Assembly: GCA_963666465.1 (NCBI GenBank)
Contig: OY762824.1
Location: forward strand, 62,001-126,000
DNA: 64,000 nucleotides
From: VXYL01 sp963666465
GTDB lineage: Bacteria; Pseudomonadota; Gammaproteobacteria; Pseudomonadales; Azotimanducaceae
Direction: 5' to 3'
The notes under the pieces were generated by a model. The model saw only the letters and a program-made list of their open reading frames with translations. It had not been told where the DNA came from and searched no databases. A program made the position numbers and the translations under genes. Shown here piece by piece: positions 9,444 to 17,423 of this stretch. The stretch's first letter is position 1. Every line of letters begins with the position of its first letter.

Positions 9444-12400
9444 GTGGTGAGACGAGATTTCGCGCTTGATGATCGCTATGCGTTGGATTGCGGGGTGGCC
9501 TTGCTCTCCGGCATTCATGCTCTGGCGCGGCTGCCGTTCGATCAGCGGCGGCTTGATGTGGCCGATGGCCTCAACACGGGGGGCTATGTCTCCGGCTATC
9601 GGGGGTCTCCCATTGGTGGGTTGGATCGGGAGCTCTGGAACCACACGGAGGAGCTTGCGCGGAACGGGGTGGTCTTTCAGCCGGGGGTGAACGAGGACCT
9701 TGCCGCCACCGCCATTTGGGGTACGCAGCAGGTGGGTCTGTTTCCCGGTGCCCGCGTCGATGGCGTGTTTGCGCTTTGGTATGGAAAGGCGCCTGGCCTC
9801 GACCGTTCCAGCGACGCGATTCGCCATGCCAATGCCGCGGGAAGCAGCCCCAAGGGCGGGGTCCTGCTTGCGGTGGGCGATGATCCTGGCTGCAAGTCCT
9901 CCACGCTGCCGAGCGGCAGCGAGTTTTCGCTTCGGGACCTCGGCGTGCCGACGCTGGCGCCATCTTCCGTGCAGGAGGTGTTGGACTTCGGCCTCGCCGG
10001 CTGGGCCTTGTCGCGCTACAGCGGCTGCTGGGCTGGGCTCGTCACCACCTCGGACACGATGGACAGCAGCGCCACCGTCGAGTTGCCCGAGGAACGGCGG
10101 TTCGTGCTGCCGGACCTGCCCCGCGACGGCAGCATTCGGCTGGTGGACGATCCGCTGGCGCAGGAACGGCGGCTGTTCGAGCACAAGCTGCAACTGGCGA
10201 TGGCGTTTGCCAGGGCGAACGGCCTCAATCGCGTCCACAGCAACCCGTGGCGACCTCGGCTGACGCTGGTTTCCGCCGGCAAGGTGCTGGCGGACACGCG
10301 CCAGGCGCTCGCGGAACTCGGCTACCCGACCATGCAGGCTCTTGCCGATGCCGGCATCCGGCTCGTGCAACCCGGACTCATCTGGCCGTTGGAGGAGGAC
10401 TTCGTTCGCGCCGTCTGCCACGACTCGGAACGCGTTCTGGTGGTGGAAGAGAAGCGTGGCCTCATTGAGGAACAGTTGAAGGCGCATCTCTTCCACGGGC
10501 CGCGGGTGGAGGTGTTCGGCAAGCGCGATCCGGCGGGGGAGTTGCTGATTCCCGCTGTGGGGGAGGCGACGCTGCCCATCATCGCCAGGGCCATTGCCAG
10601 GGTGCTGGGCGAGGTGCCGAATCGCTCCTTCCTCAACGCCATCGAGCGGGACGAGCGCGCACTGGCGGAGGCCAGCACATCCAAGGAAGCGCGGTTGCCG
10701 CTCTTCTGTGCGGGCTGTCCGCACAACACCTCCACCAAGGTGCCGGACGGCAGCCGCGCCGCTGCCGGCATTGGCTGCCACTACATGGTGCAGTGGATGG
10801 ATCGCAGCACCTGGACCTTCACCCACATGGGCGGCGAGGGGGCGAGCTGGATCGGCCAGGCGCCGTTCACCGACGAGGGCCACATCTTCGTCAACATGGG
10901 AGACGGCACCTTCAATCATTCGGGGCTACTGGCCATTCGTGCCGCCGTGGCTGCCGGCGTCAACGTCACCTACAAGATCCTCTTCAACGACGCAGTGGCG
11001 ATGACCGGCGGGCAGCCCATGGACGGCGATCTGACCGTGGCGGACGTGGTGCGTCAGGTGCAGGCGGAGGGGGTCAAGGTGGTGCGGGTGGTCACCGACG
11101 ATCCTTCGCGCCACGCGGCAGACGACTACGAGGCGCTTCCCCGCCAACGCCTCGACGAGGTGCAGCGGGACCTGCGCGAGACGCCGGGCTGCACGGCACT
11201 CGTGTATGAACAGACGTGTGCCACCGAGCTGCGCCGTCGCCGCAAGCGCGGGCTGGCAGAGGAACCGGACGTGCGCGTCGTCATCAACGACGCGGTGTGC
11301 GAAGGCTGCGGCGACTGCGCGGTGCAGTCGAACTGCGTGGCGGTGGAGCCGCTCGGGACCGCGTTCGGCACCAAGCGACGGATCAACCAGAGTGCGTGCA
11401 ACAAGGACATTTCTTGCCTCGACGGTTTCTGCCCCTCGTTCGTGACGCTGCGCGGTGCGCGACCGAAGCGGCGCGAGCCGACGCTGCCGGAAGGGCTGTC
11501 TGATGCGGAGTTGCCGTTGCCGAAGACCGAACGCGCGGCTGCCAACATCCTTCTCACGGGAGTGGGAGGTTCCGGCATCGTCACGCTGTCGCAGCTTCTC
11601 GTGGCTGCCGCACACATGGACGGTCGCCACGCCACGACCCTCGACATGACCGGTCTCGCGCAGAAGGGCGGCGCCGTGCTGGGGCACGTGCGCATCTCCG
11701 ACTTCGAGCAGCCGCATCCGGCGGGGCGCATCCCGCCGCGCGGCGCCGATGCGGTGCTGGCGGCGGACCTCGTCACCGCCGCAGGGCGCGATGTGCTGGC
11801 GCTCTTCAACAACGAGCAGACGGTGGTGGTAGCCAATACCCATGTTGCGCCGACGGCGGAGTTCCTGCTGCATCGCCGGGCGGATGTGGGCTCGGCGGAT
11901 CTGCTGCGGCGACTGCGCCGCCGCTGCGCCCTGGTGCGAACCGTGGACGCCGACCGGCACACATCCGCGCTGCTTGGCGACACCGGCAGCCTCAACGTCT
12001 TCCTGCTCGGCCATGCCTTCCAAAGCGGCGTGATTCCTCTCTCGCTCGAGTCCCTCAAGCGGGCCATTGAACTGAACGGCGTGGCGGTGGCGCGGAATCT
12101 GGCGGCGTTCCACTATGGCCGCATGGCGGCGCAGGATCCGGACTCGCTGCCGGCCCCGGATGCCGGGGGCGAGGCGATGCAGCGCGACCCCGATCGCCGG
12201 CGCTATCTGACGGCCTACCAGAACGCGGCCCTCGCGGACCGCTTCGAGGACGTGATCGAGGATGTGCGAACCATGGAGGCGTCCGTCTTCGGGGCAGGCC
12301 GCGCGTCGGGGCGCGATGGAGGGCAAGGTGCCCTCGCTCCGAAGAGGGGGCCGACGCCACTTGCCGACGCTGTTGCCGAGTCCTACTTCACGCTTCTCAC

Positions 12401-12869
12401 TCCCAAGGACGAGTACGAAGTGGCGCGCCTCTACACGGATGGCAGTTTCAGCGCCAAGCTGGCAGAGCAGTTCGAGCCGGGCTTCGAGCTGCGCTACCAC
12501 ATGGCACCGCCCCTCCTGAGCCGCCCTGGCTCGCGCCGAAAGCTGGCGCTGGGCCCCTGGATGACGCCCCTGCTCAGATTGTTGACCCAGATGCGTCCCC
12601 TGCGCGGCAGCTTCTTCGACCCCCTCCGCTTCAGCCGCGACCGGAGGCTGGAACGCAAGCTGTTGCGCCTCTACGAAGAGGACATCCTCTTGATGCTGGA
12701 CCATCTCGACGATGGCGGCCAACTCACCCCCGTCATCGAACTCGCGCGGTGGCCGCTGGAGGTGCGAGGCTACGGTTTCATCAAGGAACAGGCCGCAGCA
12801 GCGGCACTGGAACGACGAGAGCAACTGCGAAGGGCAGTGCAGGTCGCGCCTGTCGGTCGAGCGGCATAG
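9444..12869 (+). CDS. Fused indolepyruvate:ferredoxin oxidoreductase
   Basis: This single 1141-residue chain joins the alpha and beta parts of a 2-oxoacid:ferredoxin oxidoreductase that decarboxylates aryl or branched 2-oxo acids to acyl-CoA with reduced ferredoxin. The N-terminal pyrimidine-binding part includes GYVSGYRGSPIGGLD. The thiamine-diphosphate part includes MGGEGASWIGQAPF and FVNMGDGTFNHSG. A cluster domain follows with cysteines from C619 (CEGCGDCAVQSNC and DISCLDGFCPSF), and then the gamma-like domain (NILLTGVGGSGIVTLSQLL). It starts with GTG at 9444. Fused forms about 1150 residues long are common in proteobacteria. Its place after hyuAB suggests amino-acid catabolism, which is inference. 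Confidence 0.9.
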   Translation: MVRRDFALDDRYALDCGVALLSGIHALARLPFDQRRLDVADGLNTGGYVSGYRGSPIGGLDRELWNHTEELARNGVVFQPGVNEDLAATAIWGTQQVGLFPGARVDGVFALWYGKAPGLDRSSDAIRHANAAGSSPKGGVLLAVGDDPGCKSSTLPSGSEFSLRDLGVPTLAPSSVQEVLDFGLAGWALSRYSGCWAGLVTTSDTMDSSATVELPEERRFVLPDLPRDGSIRLVDDPLAQERRLFEHKLQLAMAFARANGLNRVHSNPWRPRLTLVSAGKVLADTRQALAELGYPTMQALADAGIRLVQPGLIWPLEEDFVRAVCHDSERVLVVEEKRGLIEEQLKAHLFHGPRVEVFGKRDPAGELLIPAVGEATLPIIARAIARVLGEVPNRSFLNAIERDERALAEASTSKEARLPLFCAGCPHNTSTKVPDGSRAAAGIGCHYMVQWMDRSTWTFTHMGGEGASWIGQAPFTDEGHIFVNMGDGTFNHSGLLAIRAAVAAGVNVTYKILFNDAVAMTGGQPMDGDLTVADVVRQVQAEGVKVVRVVTDDPSRHAADDYEALPRQRLDEVQRDLRETPGCTALVYEQTCATELRRRRKRGLAEEPDVRVVINDAVCEGCGDCAVQSNCVAVEPLGTAFGTKRRINQSACNKDISCLDGFCPSFVTLRGARPKRREPTLPEGLSDAELPLPKTERAAANILLTGVGGSGIVTLSQLLVAAAHMDGRHATTLDMTGLAQKGGAVLGHVRISDFEQPHPAGRIPPRGADAVLAADLVTAAGRDVLALFNNEQTVVVANTHVAPTAEFLLHRRADVGSADLLRRLRRRCALVRTVDADRHTSALLGDTGSLNVFLLGHAFQSGVIPLSLESLKRAIELNGVAVARNLAAFHYGRMAAQDPDSLPAPDAGGEAMQRDPDRRRYLTAYQNAALADRFEDVIEDVRTMEASVFGAGRASGRDGGQGALAPKRGPTPLADAVAESYFTLLTPKDEYEVARLYTDGSFSAKLAEQFEPGFELRYHMAPPLLSRPGSRRKLALGPWMTPLLRLLTQMRPLRGSFFDPLRFSRDRRLERKLLRLYEEDILLMLDHLDDGGQLTPVIELARWPLEVRGYGFIKEQAAAAALERREQLRRAVQVAPVGRAA

Positions 12870-12964
12870 GGGTTGTCTGTATGTTGGGTGGGTGCTTGAG
12901 CCCCGATAGTTCCTGCGGCAAAGCGCGGAATGGATGAACGTGAGCTGCGAGACAGCGCATCCCC

Positions 12965-13170
12965 GTGGCGCGACGACGGCAAGACCGCTTCGTCGCTGCC
13001 GTGCGCGACCTGTCGCGGGCCTTCGCGCTCGCCGTGCCGAGCAACAAGGCGACACGCATCAGGGACGACGTCGGGTCTTTCAGGCCGTCCAGTCCGCACT
13101 CGTCATGCGCGCCGCGATCGAGACCAGGCCGCAGGAGGAACTGGACAACGCGACGAGGTGCGGCTGGCCA
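12965..13170 (+). pseudogene. Relic of type I restriction enzyme R subunit (HsdR C-terminus)
   Basis: Two pieces in different frames join into one HsdR-like segment. The first reads RRRQDRFVAAVRDLSRAFAL and continues through IRDDVG. The second, shifted by one base at about 13078-13082, reads VFQAVQSALVMRAAIETRP followed by QEELDNATR. This resembles the conserved DUF3387 region at the C-terminus of type I restriction subunits. A single lost base at the junction explains the shift. No HsdM or HsdS is present and nothing upstream is recognisable, so this is a remnant. The rest of 12870-13193 holds nothing else I can support. Confidence 0.45.
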
Positions 13171-13193
13171 TCCGGAGAGGCAGCCGCACGGTA

Positions 13194-13222
13194 TTACCTG
13201 GCGCACTTCATAGCAGTAAAAT
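13194..13222 (+). promoter_or_regulatory. Probable sigma-70 promoter of the Xre/RES pair
   Basis: A -35-like TTACCT (13194-13199) and a -10 TAAAAT (13217-13222) are separated by 17 bp. The start codon of the antitoxin follows 34 bp later at 13257. The spacing is ideal and the -35 is weak, fitting a promoter repressed by the antitoxin. Confidence 0.5.
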
Positions 13223-13256
13223 GCGCGACAATTGATGTGGTTTCGGTTGACGCAAA

Positions 13257-13607
13257 ATGCAGCTTGGCAAGCTTGTCGAGGATCGCGTGTTCTCCCCGGC
13301 GCTGGTCGCGGACGAACTCCGCACCACCAGGCGGGAAATCGCGCGCACGCTGGGGCTCGGTCATGACGCGTTCTCGCGCACGTCGCGGATTCGCGCACGC
13401 AAGTCACAGGTGCGGCTGCGCGAGATGCTGGAGATCCTGAGCCGCGTTGAGCCGGAGACGGGTTCCCCGATCGCCGCATACGCCTGGTTCAGGAGCGCGA
13501 GACTGCCAGGCTTTGGGGGGGCCACGCCGGACACGTTGGTTCGAGACGGGAAGGGCGATCACGTGCATGCGTACCTCGACCGGGTGACCGCCGGAGGGTA
13601 CGCCTGA
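13257..13607 (+). CDS. Xre/MbcA/ParS-type antitoxin
   Basis: This 116-residue protein is the likely antitoxin of the following RES-domain toxin. Its first half forms a helix-rich DNA-binding region (TRREIARTLGLGHDAFSRTS). The second half matches the DUF2384 toxin-binding region: REMLEILSRVEPETGSPIAA, then AWFRSARLPGFGGATPDTLV and HAYLDRVTAGGYA. It ends eight bases before the toxin start, so the two are one operon. By family analogy it binds the toxin and represses the operon promoter at 13194-13222. The pair is intact although the DNA around it is eroded. Confidence 0.85.
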   Translation: MQLGKLVEDRVFSPALVADELRTTRREIARTLGLGHDAFSRTSRIRARKSQVRLREMLEILSRVEPETGSPIAAYAWFRSARLPGFGGATPDTLVRDGKGDHVHAYLDRVTAGGYA

Positions 13608-13614
13608 CGCCCGG

Positions 13615-14127
13615 TTGCTGGCCGTGCGGTTTCGCGGGGTTGTCTACCGGGCGCACAACCCGCAATGGGCATGGTCGCCGTTGTCGGGCGAAGGGGCGCG
13701 ACGGTACGGCGGTCGTTTCAATCGGCGCGGTGTTCCGGCTTTCTACTGTTCGCTGTCCCAGCTCACCGCGATCCGGGAGACGCAACCGCTGGGCAGACCG
13801 ATGCAACCGCTCACGCTGTGCGCGTACGAGGTCGATGCGGAACCCGTCTTCGACGCCAGGGACCCGTCTCAATTGCGGGGTCGCGGGGTCGCTGAAGCCG
13901 ATCTGGCGTGCGCCACCTGGGAAGCCGACATGCTCGGCGGGGCTGTCGCAGCCTCGCAGCGGCTGGCGGACCGGCTCACTGACGAAGGCTATGCGGGCAT
14001 GCTGGTGCGCAGCTTCGCCTTTGGCGCCGGCGATGACGACGTGAATCTGGTGTTGTGGCGTTGGGGGGACAGCTACCCAACTCGTGCGGTTCTCGTTGAC
14101 GATGAGGGTCGGCTGCGCGGCGAGTGA
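13615..14127 (+). CDS. RES-domain toxin
   Basis: RES toxins are ADP-ribosyltransferase-like enzymes; studied members degrade or modify NAD+ or PRPP synthetase. The 170 residues start at TTG 13615 (GTG at 13624 is an alternative). The defining residues are visible: R and the tyrosine region in YRAHNPQW, the GGRFNRRGVPAFYCS segment with G, R and the second Y, AIRETQP with the conserved E, and a late LVLWRWGD strand. Its neighbour is the cognate DUF2384 antitoxin. The operon sits beside a tRNA gene with an integrase relic, consistent with arrival on an island. Confidence 0.85.
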   Translation: MLAVRFRGVVYRAHNPQWAWSPLSGEGARRYGGRFNRRGVPAFYCSLSQLTAIRETQPLGRPMQPLTLCAYEVDAEPVFDARDPSQLRGRGVAEADLACATWEADMLGGAVAASQRLADRLTDEGYAGMLVRSFAFGAGDDDVNLVLWRWGDSYPTRAVLVDDEGRLRGE

Positions 14128-14193
14128 AATCCGACGGGTTCGTGGTGGTTCGTGTCGATATCCGCGAGAGTGCGCGCAGTGTGCTTGGCTGGC

Positions 14194-14319
14194 GTCGATC
14201 TCGCTCCAACGGGCGCCGAGCGCCCCGCTGTTGCGCGCGGCGGTCAGCACGAGGAAGCGCAGGCAGGAACCTTTGCGGCGACTCGAACGGAACATGCACG
14301 CCCTGAAGTCGTGATTCAT
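14194..14319 (-). pseudogene. Tyrosine-recombinase (integrase) fragment
   Basis: The minus strand holds about 40 residues that look like the start of the catalytic domain of a phage or island integrase: LRFLVLTAARNSGALGARW followed by SEID. The box I arginine is within LTAAR. No further catalytic boxes (HxxR, Y) follow in any frame, so this is a remnant. It lies less than 50 bp past the 3' end of the tRNA-Leu gene, where island integrases usually sit, and marks this tRNA as a former attachment site. Confidence 0.5.
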
Positions 14320-14365
14320 GGGGTTTCAGGCGATTCCGCGGGGAAAGGCGAGAACGTGGAAGCTG

Positions 14366-14727
14366 TGGTGCCCGGAGCCGGACTTGAACCGGCAAGGGTT
14401 GCCCCGGGGGATTTTCGTACCCTCCACGGCTTTCGCCGCCGCTGCGGTCCGGCGCATCGCGGACCGCTTGCGTTTGGGGTCTGGACTTTCTCTTCGCCAT
14501 GTCGCGCACGGCGCGGATTAGGCGGGGGCCGTCAAGTCTCTACACCTTCCGGCCGGTCTCCCAAGAGGCAGTGGGCACGGCCGGCTTGGCTCGGGATTGC
14601 CACCGGCGCGGAGCAGCTCCCGCCCGCTGAGGTTTCCCCGAATTTGACCCCGTTCATCCCGTGCGTTTCCACGCGGGCGCTCAATCGTCGCTCAAGTCCC
14701 CTGTGTCTTCCTTTCCACCATCCGGGC
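14366..14727 (-). tRNA. tRNA-Leu(UAA) split by a group I intron
   Basis: Reading the minus strand, exon 1 is 14727-14694 and exon 2 is 14415-14366, giving an 84-nt mature class II tRNA. The acceptor stem is GCCCGGA (14727-14721) with TCCGGGC (14376-14370), followed by discriminator A and an encoded CCA (14368-14366). The D stem is GTG/CAC. The anticodon stem is GGGGA/TCCCC across the intron, with loop C-T-T then A-A-A-A, so the anticodon is UAA. A variable arm follows, then the T arm GCCGG-TTCAAGT-CCGGC. Every stem pairs perfectly. The break falls between U34 and A35, the site used by cyanobacterial and plastid tRNA-Leu(UAA) introns. The intron is listed separately. Confidence 0.93.
14416..14693 (-). 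ncRNA. Group I intron (IC3-like, 278 nt) in tRNA-Leu(UAA)
   Basis: This ORF-less intron shows the conserved group I core in order on the minus strand. Element P is AATTCGGGGAAACCT (14645-14631). Element Q is GGCAATCCCGAGCCAAGCC (14601-14583). Element R is GAAGGTGTAGAGACTTGACG (14549-14530). Element S is AAGAGAAAGTCC (14494-14483). P4 forms between TCGGG in P and CCCGA in Q. P7, the guanosine-binding helix, forms between GACTT in R and AAGTC in S. A P9-type hairpin GGC-GAAA-GCC lies near 14440-14427. The 5' splice site follows U34 and the intron ends in G (14416), as group I introns require. P4 and P7 differ in sequence from the cyanobacterial versions I know but keep pairing, so the fold is probably functional. 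Confidence 0.93.
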
Positions 14728-14824
14728 GGTGCCAGCCAAATGGCTGGGAGGTGCGGAGTATATCTCGGTTGCGGGGCAGCAATCGACGCATTGGCTGTGC
14801 TTTCTGTGCTTTGCCGTACCGAGT

Positions 14825-14854
14825 GTGCCGCAGGGCGCGCAATTGCTCTATGAT
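14825..14854 (+). promoter_or_regulatory. Putative promoter of the sdh-suc operon
   Basis: A good -10 box TATGAT (14849-14854) is followed by the GC-rich discriminator TCGGCGCC and lies 20 bp before the sdhC start. The -35 (GTGCCG at 14825-14830, 18-bp spacer) is weak. The tRNA-Leu 5' end lies about 120 bp away on the other strand, so the intergenic region probably carries divergent promoters. Confidence 0.4.
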
Positions 14855-14874
14855 TCGGCGCCAACGACAAGCTG

Positions 14875-15276
14875 ATGACGAGACCGCTGTCGTCCATGAG
14901 TTCCGAGCGCCCGGTCAATCTTCCGCTGCCGAGCCTGTTCCTGAACATGCCGGTAACGGCGGTGGTGTCCATCCTGCATCGGTTGAGCGGGGTGGTGCTG
15001 TTCCTGGGGGTCATCTACGTCTTCTATCTGGCCGAGCTTGCGCTGGAGGATGCTGCCGGATTCGATGAGGCGGCGCGCATTGCGGCCACGCCGCTTGGCA
15101 AGCTGGGTCTGTGGATCGTGCTGGCTGCGCTGGCCTTTCACTTCCTTGCCGGGGTGCGGCACCTGCTGCTGGACTTCCACATTGGCGACTCGCTGCGCGG
15201 GGGGCGCATCGGCGGCTGGATCACGTTCGTCCTGACCCTGGCGGCGGCGATGGTGGCAGGGGCATGGCTTTGGTAA
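14875..15276 (+). CDS. sdhC: Succinate dehydrogenase cytochrome b556 subunit
   Basis: This membrane anchor of complex II carries heme b and the quinone site together with SdhD. The 133 residues have three hydrophobic helices. The conserved N-terminal signature is SILHRLSGVVLFLGV and the heme-ligand histidine lies in the HFLAGVRHLLLD segment. An internal ATG at 14896 is a possible alternative start. It is the first gene of the sdhCDAB-sucAB cluster, and sdhD starts inside its last codons. Confidence 0.93.
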   Translation: MTRPLSSMSSERPVNLPLPSLFLNMPVTAVVSILHRLSGVVLFLGVIYVFYLAELALEDAAGFDEAARIAATPLGKLGLWIVLAALAFHFLAGVRHLLLDFHIGDSLRGGRIGGWITFVLTLAAAMVAGAWLW

Positions 15277-15650
15277 CGAACATCACCAGCCTTGGCCGCA
15301 CGGGCCTCTCGGACTTCGTGCTGCAGCGCGTCTCGGCGTTGGTGCTTGGCGCGTACGGGCTTTGCGTGGTGTGGTTCTTCGCTGCTGGCGACGTGAGCCA
15401 TGCCGGCTTGGCGGCGTTCCTGGGCGGCACGGCGATGCGCTGGTTCTCCACCGCCGCCGTGGTGGCGCTCGGTGTCCACGCCTGGATCGGCATGTGGACG
15501 GTGGGCACCGACTACATCCGCCAGCACGCCTTCGGTGCGGGACTCGGCGGCAGCGCCTTTGGCTTCCGGCTCATCTACCAGTTCGGCTGCGTGGCGGCCA
15601 TCGTGGTGTACATGGCCTGGTCGCTCACCATCATCTGGGAGCTGGCATGA
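15264..15650 (+). CDS. sdhD: Succinate dehydrogenase membrane anchor subunit
   Basis: This is the second membrane anchor of complex II, 128 residues with three hydrophobic segments. The start at 15264 (MALVTNITSLGRTGL) overlaps the sdhC end by 13 bases. The LQRVSALVLGAY segment and the histidine in VVALGVHAWIGMW are the family's quinone/heme-region features. Its stop overlaps the sdhA start (ATGA at 15647), consistent with coupled translation of the complex. Confidence 0.93.
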   Translation: MALVTNITSLGRTGLSDFVLQRVSALVLGAYGLCVVWFFAAGDVSHAGLAAFLGGTAMRWFSTAAVVALGVHAWIGMWTVGTDYIRQHAFGAGLGGSAFGFRLIYQFGCVAAIVVYMAWSLTIIWELA

Positions 15651-17419
15651 GTCGCTTGCGGCGGATGGAGTTCGACGGCCTGATCGTCGGTGGTGGCGGC
15701 GCCGGGATGCGGGCGAGCCTGCAACTGGCGCAATCGGGGCTCAGAACCGCCGTCCTCTCCAAGGTGTTTCCCACCCGTTCGCACACGGTCTCCGCCCAGG
15801 GCGGCATCACCTGCGCCATCGGCAGCGAAGATCCGGACGACGACTGGCGCTGGCACATGTACGACACCGTCAAGGGGTCGGACTATATCGGCGATCAGGA
15901 CGCCATCGAGTACATGTGCAGCGTCGGCCCCCAGGCCGTGTTCGAGCTCGAGCACATGGGGCTGCCGTTCTCGCGCACCGAGTCCGGACGCATCTACCAG
16001 CGCCCGTTCGGCGGCCAGTCGAAGAACTTCGGCAAGGGCGGGCAGGCAGCGCGCACCTGTGCTGCGGAGGACCGCACCGGCCACGCGCTCCTGCACACGC
16101 TGTACCAGAACAACCTGCGCAGCGGCACGACCTTCCTTTCCGAGTGGTTCGCGGTGGACCTCGTCACCAACGCCGACGGCGCGGTGGTGGGCGTGGTGGC
16201 CATCGAGATCGAGACCGGCGAGGTGGTCTTCATCCAGTCGCGGGCGACGATCCTCGCCACCGGCGGCGCCGGCCGCATCTACGCCAGCACCACCAACGCC
16301 CTGATGAACACCGGCGACGGCGTCGGCATGGCCTTGCGCGTCGGCGTGCCGGTGCAGGACATCGAGATGTGGCAGTTCCACCCCACCGGCATTCACGGCG
16401 CCGGGGTGCTCGTGACCGAGGGCTGCCGGGGCGAGGGCGGCTATCTCATCAATGCCGACGGCGAGCGGTTCATGGAACGCTACGCGCCCACTGCCAAGGA
16501 CCTGGCGGGTCGCGACGTGGTGGCGCGCTCCATGATCCTCGAGCTTCTCGAAGGCCGGGGCGCCGGCCCCGACAGGGATCATGTCCTGCTCAAGCTCGAC
16601 CACCTCGGCGCAGACGTGCTCAACGCCCGCCTGCCGGGCATCCTCGAGCTCTCGCGCACCTTCGCCCATGTGGACCCCATCCGCGAACCCATCCCGGTGG
16701 TGCCTACCTGCCACTACATGATGGGCGGCATCGCCACCAACGTGGACGGTCAGGCGCTCACCCAGGATGCCGACGGGCAGGACGTGGCAGTCGAGGGCCT
16801 CTATGCCGTCGGCGAGGTGGCCTGCGTCTCCGTGCACGGCGCCAATCGCCTGGGCGGCAACTCGCTGCTGGATCTGGTGGTCTTCGGCCGCGCCACCGGC
16901 ATTCACGTCGAGGAAGTGATGCGGCAAGGCGTCTCCTACCGAGAACCCGGCGAGGAAGACCTCGATCGCGCCACCTCCCGGCTGCGCCGCTGGGACGAAT
17001 CTGCGAGCGGCGAGGGCGTGGCGGAGCTGAAGCGCGAATTGCAGGGCACCATGCAGGTAAACTTCGGCGTCTTCCGCACCGAGGAGCACATGCGAAGCGG
17101 CATCGAGACCCTCAAGGACCTGCGCGAGCGCATTGGCGCGGCCCACCTCGCCGACAAGAGCCGTGCCTTCAACACCGCCCGGCTCGAAGCGCTCGAACTC
17201 GACAATCTGCTCGAAGTGGCCGAGGCCACCGCTGTCGTTGCGGAAGGGCGGCGGGAGAGCCGCGGCGCCCACGCCCGTGACGACTATCAGGAGCGGGACG
17301 ACGACAACTGGCTGTGCCACTCGCTGTACTTCCCGGAGGATGGCCGGGTGGCCAGGCGCGGCGTGAACTTCGCCCCGAAGACGATGGAGGCGTTCCAGCC
17401 CGTGGAGCGGAGGTACTGA
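15647..17419 (+). CDS. sdhA: Succinate dehydrogenase flavoprotein subunit
   Basis: SdhA oxidises succinate to fumarate with covalently bound FAD on the cytoplasmic face of the inner membrane. The 590 residues match the usual length. The Rossmann motif is VGGGGAGMR at 14-22. The FAD-linking histidine is H46 in RSHTVSAQGG. The active-site region HPTGIHGAGVLVTEGCRGEG and the later HGANRLGGNSLLDL are present. The start at 15647 is fixed by the ATGA overlap with sdhD and the short lead into the FAD motif. Four bases separate it from sdhB. Confidence 0.97.
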   Translation: MSRLRRMEFDGLIVGGGGAGMRASLQLAQSGLRTAVLSKVFPTRSHTVSAQGGITCAIGSEDPDDDWRWHMYDTVKGSDYIGDQDAIEYMCSVGPQAVFELEHMGLPFSRTESGRIYQRPFGGQSKNFGKGGQAARTCAAEDRTGHALLHTLYQNNLRSGTTFLSEWFAVDLVTNADGAVVGVVAIEIETGEVVFIQSRATILATGGAGRIYASTTNALMNTGDGVGMALRVGVPVQDIEMWQFHPTGIHGAGVLVTEGCRGEGGYLINADGERFMERYAPTAKDLAGRDVVARSMILELLEGRGAGPDRDHVLLKLDHLGADVLNARLPGILELSRTFAHVDPIREPIPVVPTCHYMMGGIATNVDGQALTQDADGQDVAVEGLYAVGEVACVSVHGANRLGGNSLLDLVVFGRATGIHVEEVMRQGVSYREPGEEDLDRATSRLRRWDESASGEGVAELKRELQGTMQVNFGVFRTEEHMRSGIETLKDLRERIGAAHLADKSRAFNTARLEALELDNLLEVAEATAVVAEGRRESRGAHARDDYQERDDDNWLCHSLYFPEDGRVARRGVNFAPKTMEAFQPVERRY

Positions 17420-17423
17420 GGCC

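Noticed and set aside
14152..14853. Open frame on the plus strand with GAGLEPARVAPGDFRTLHG
   Set aside because: It runs antisense through the tRNA-Leu gene and its intron. This peptide type is a common artefact of reading tRNA genes on the wrong strand.
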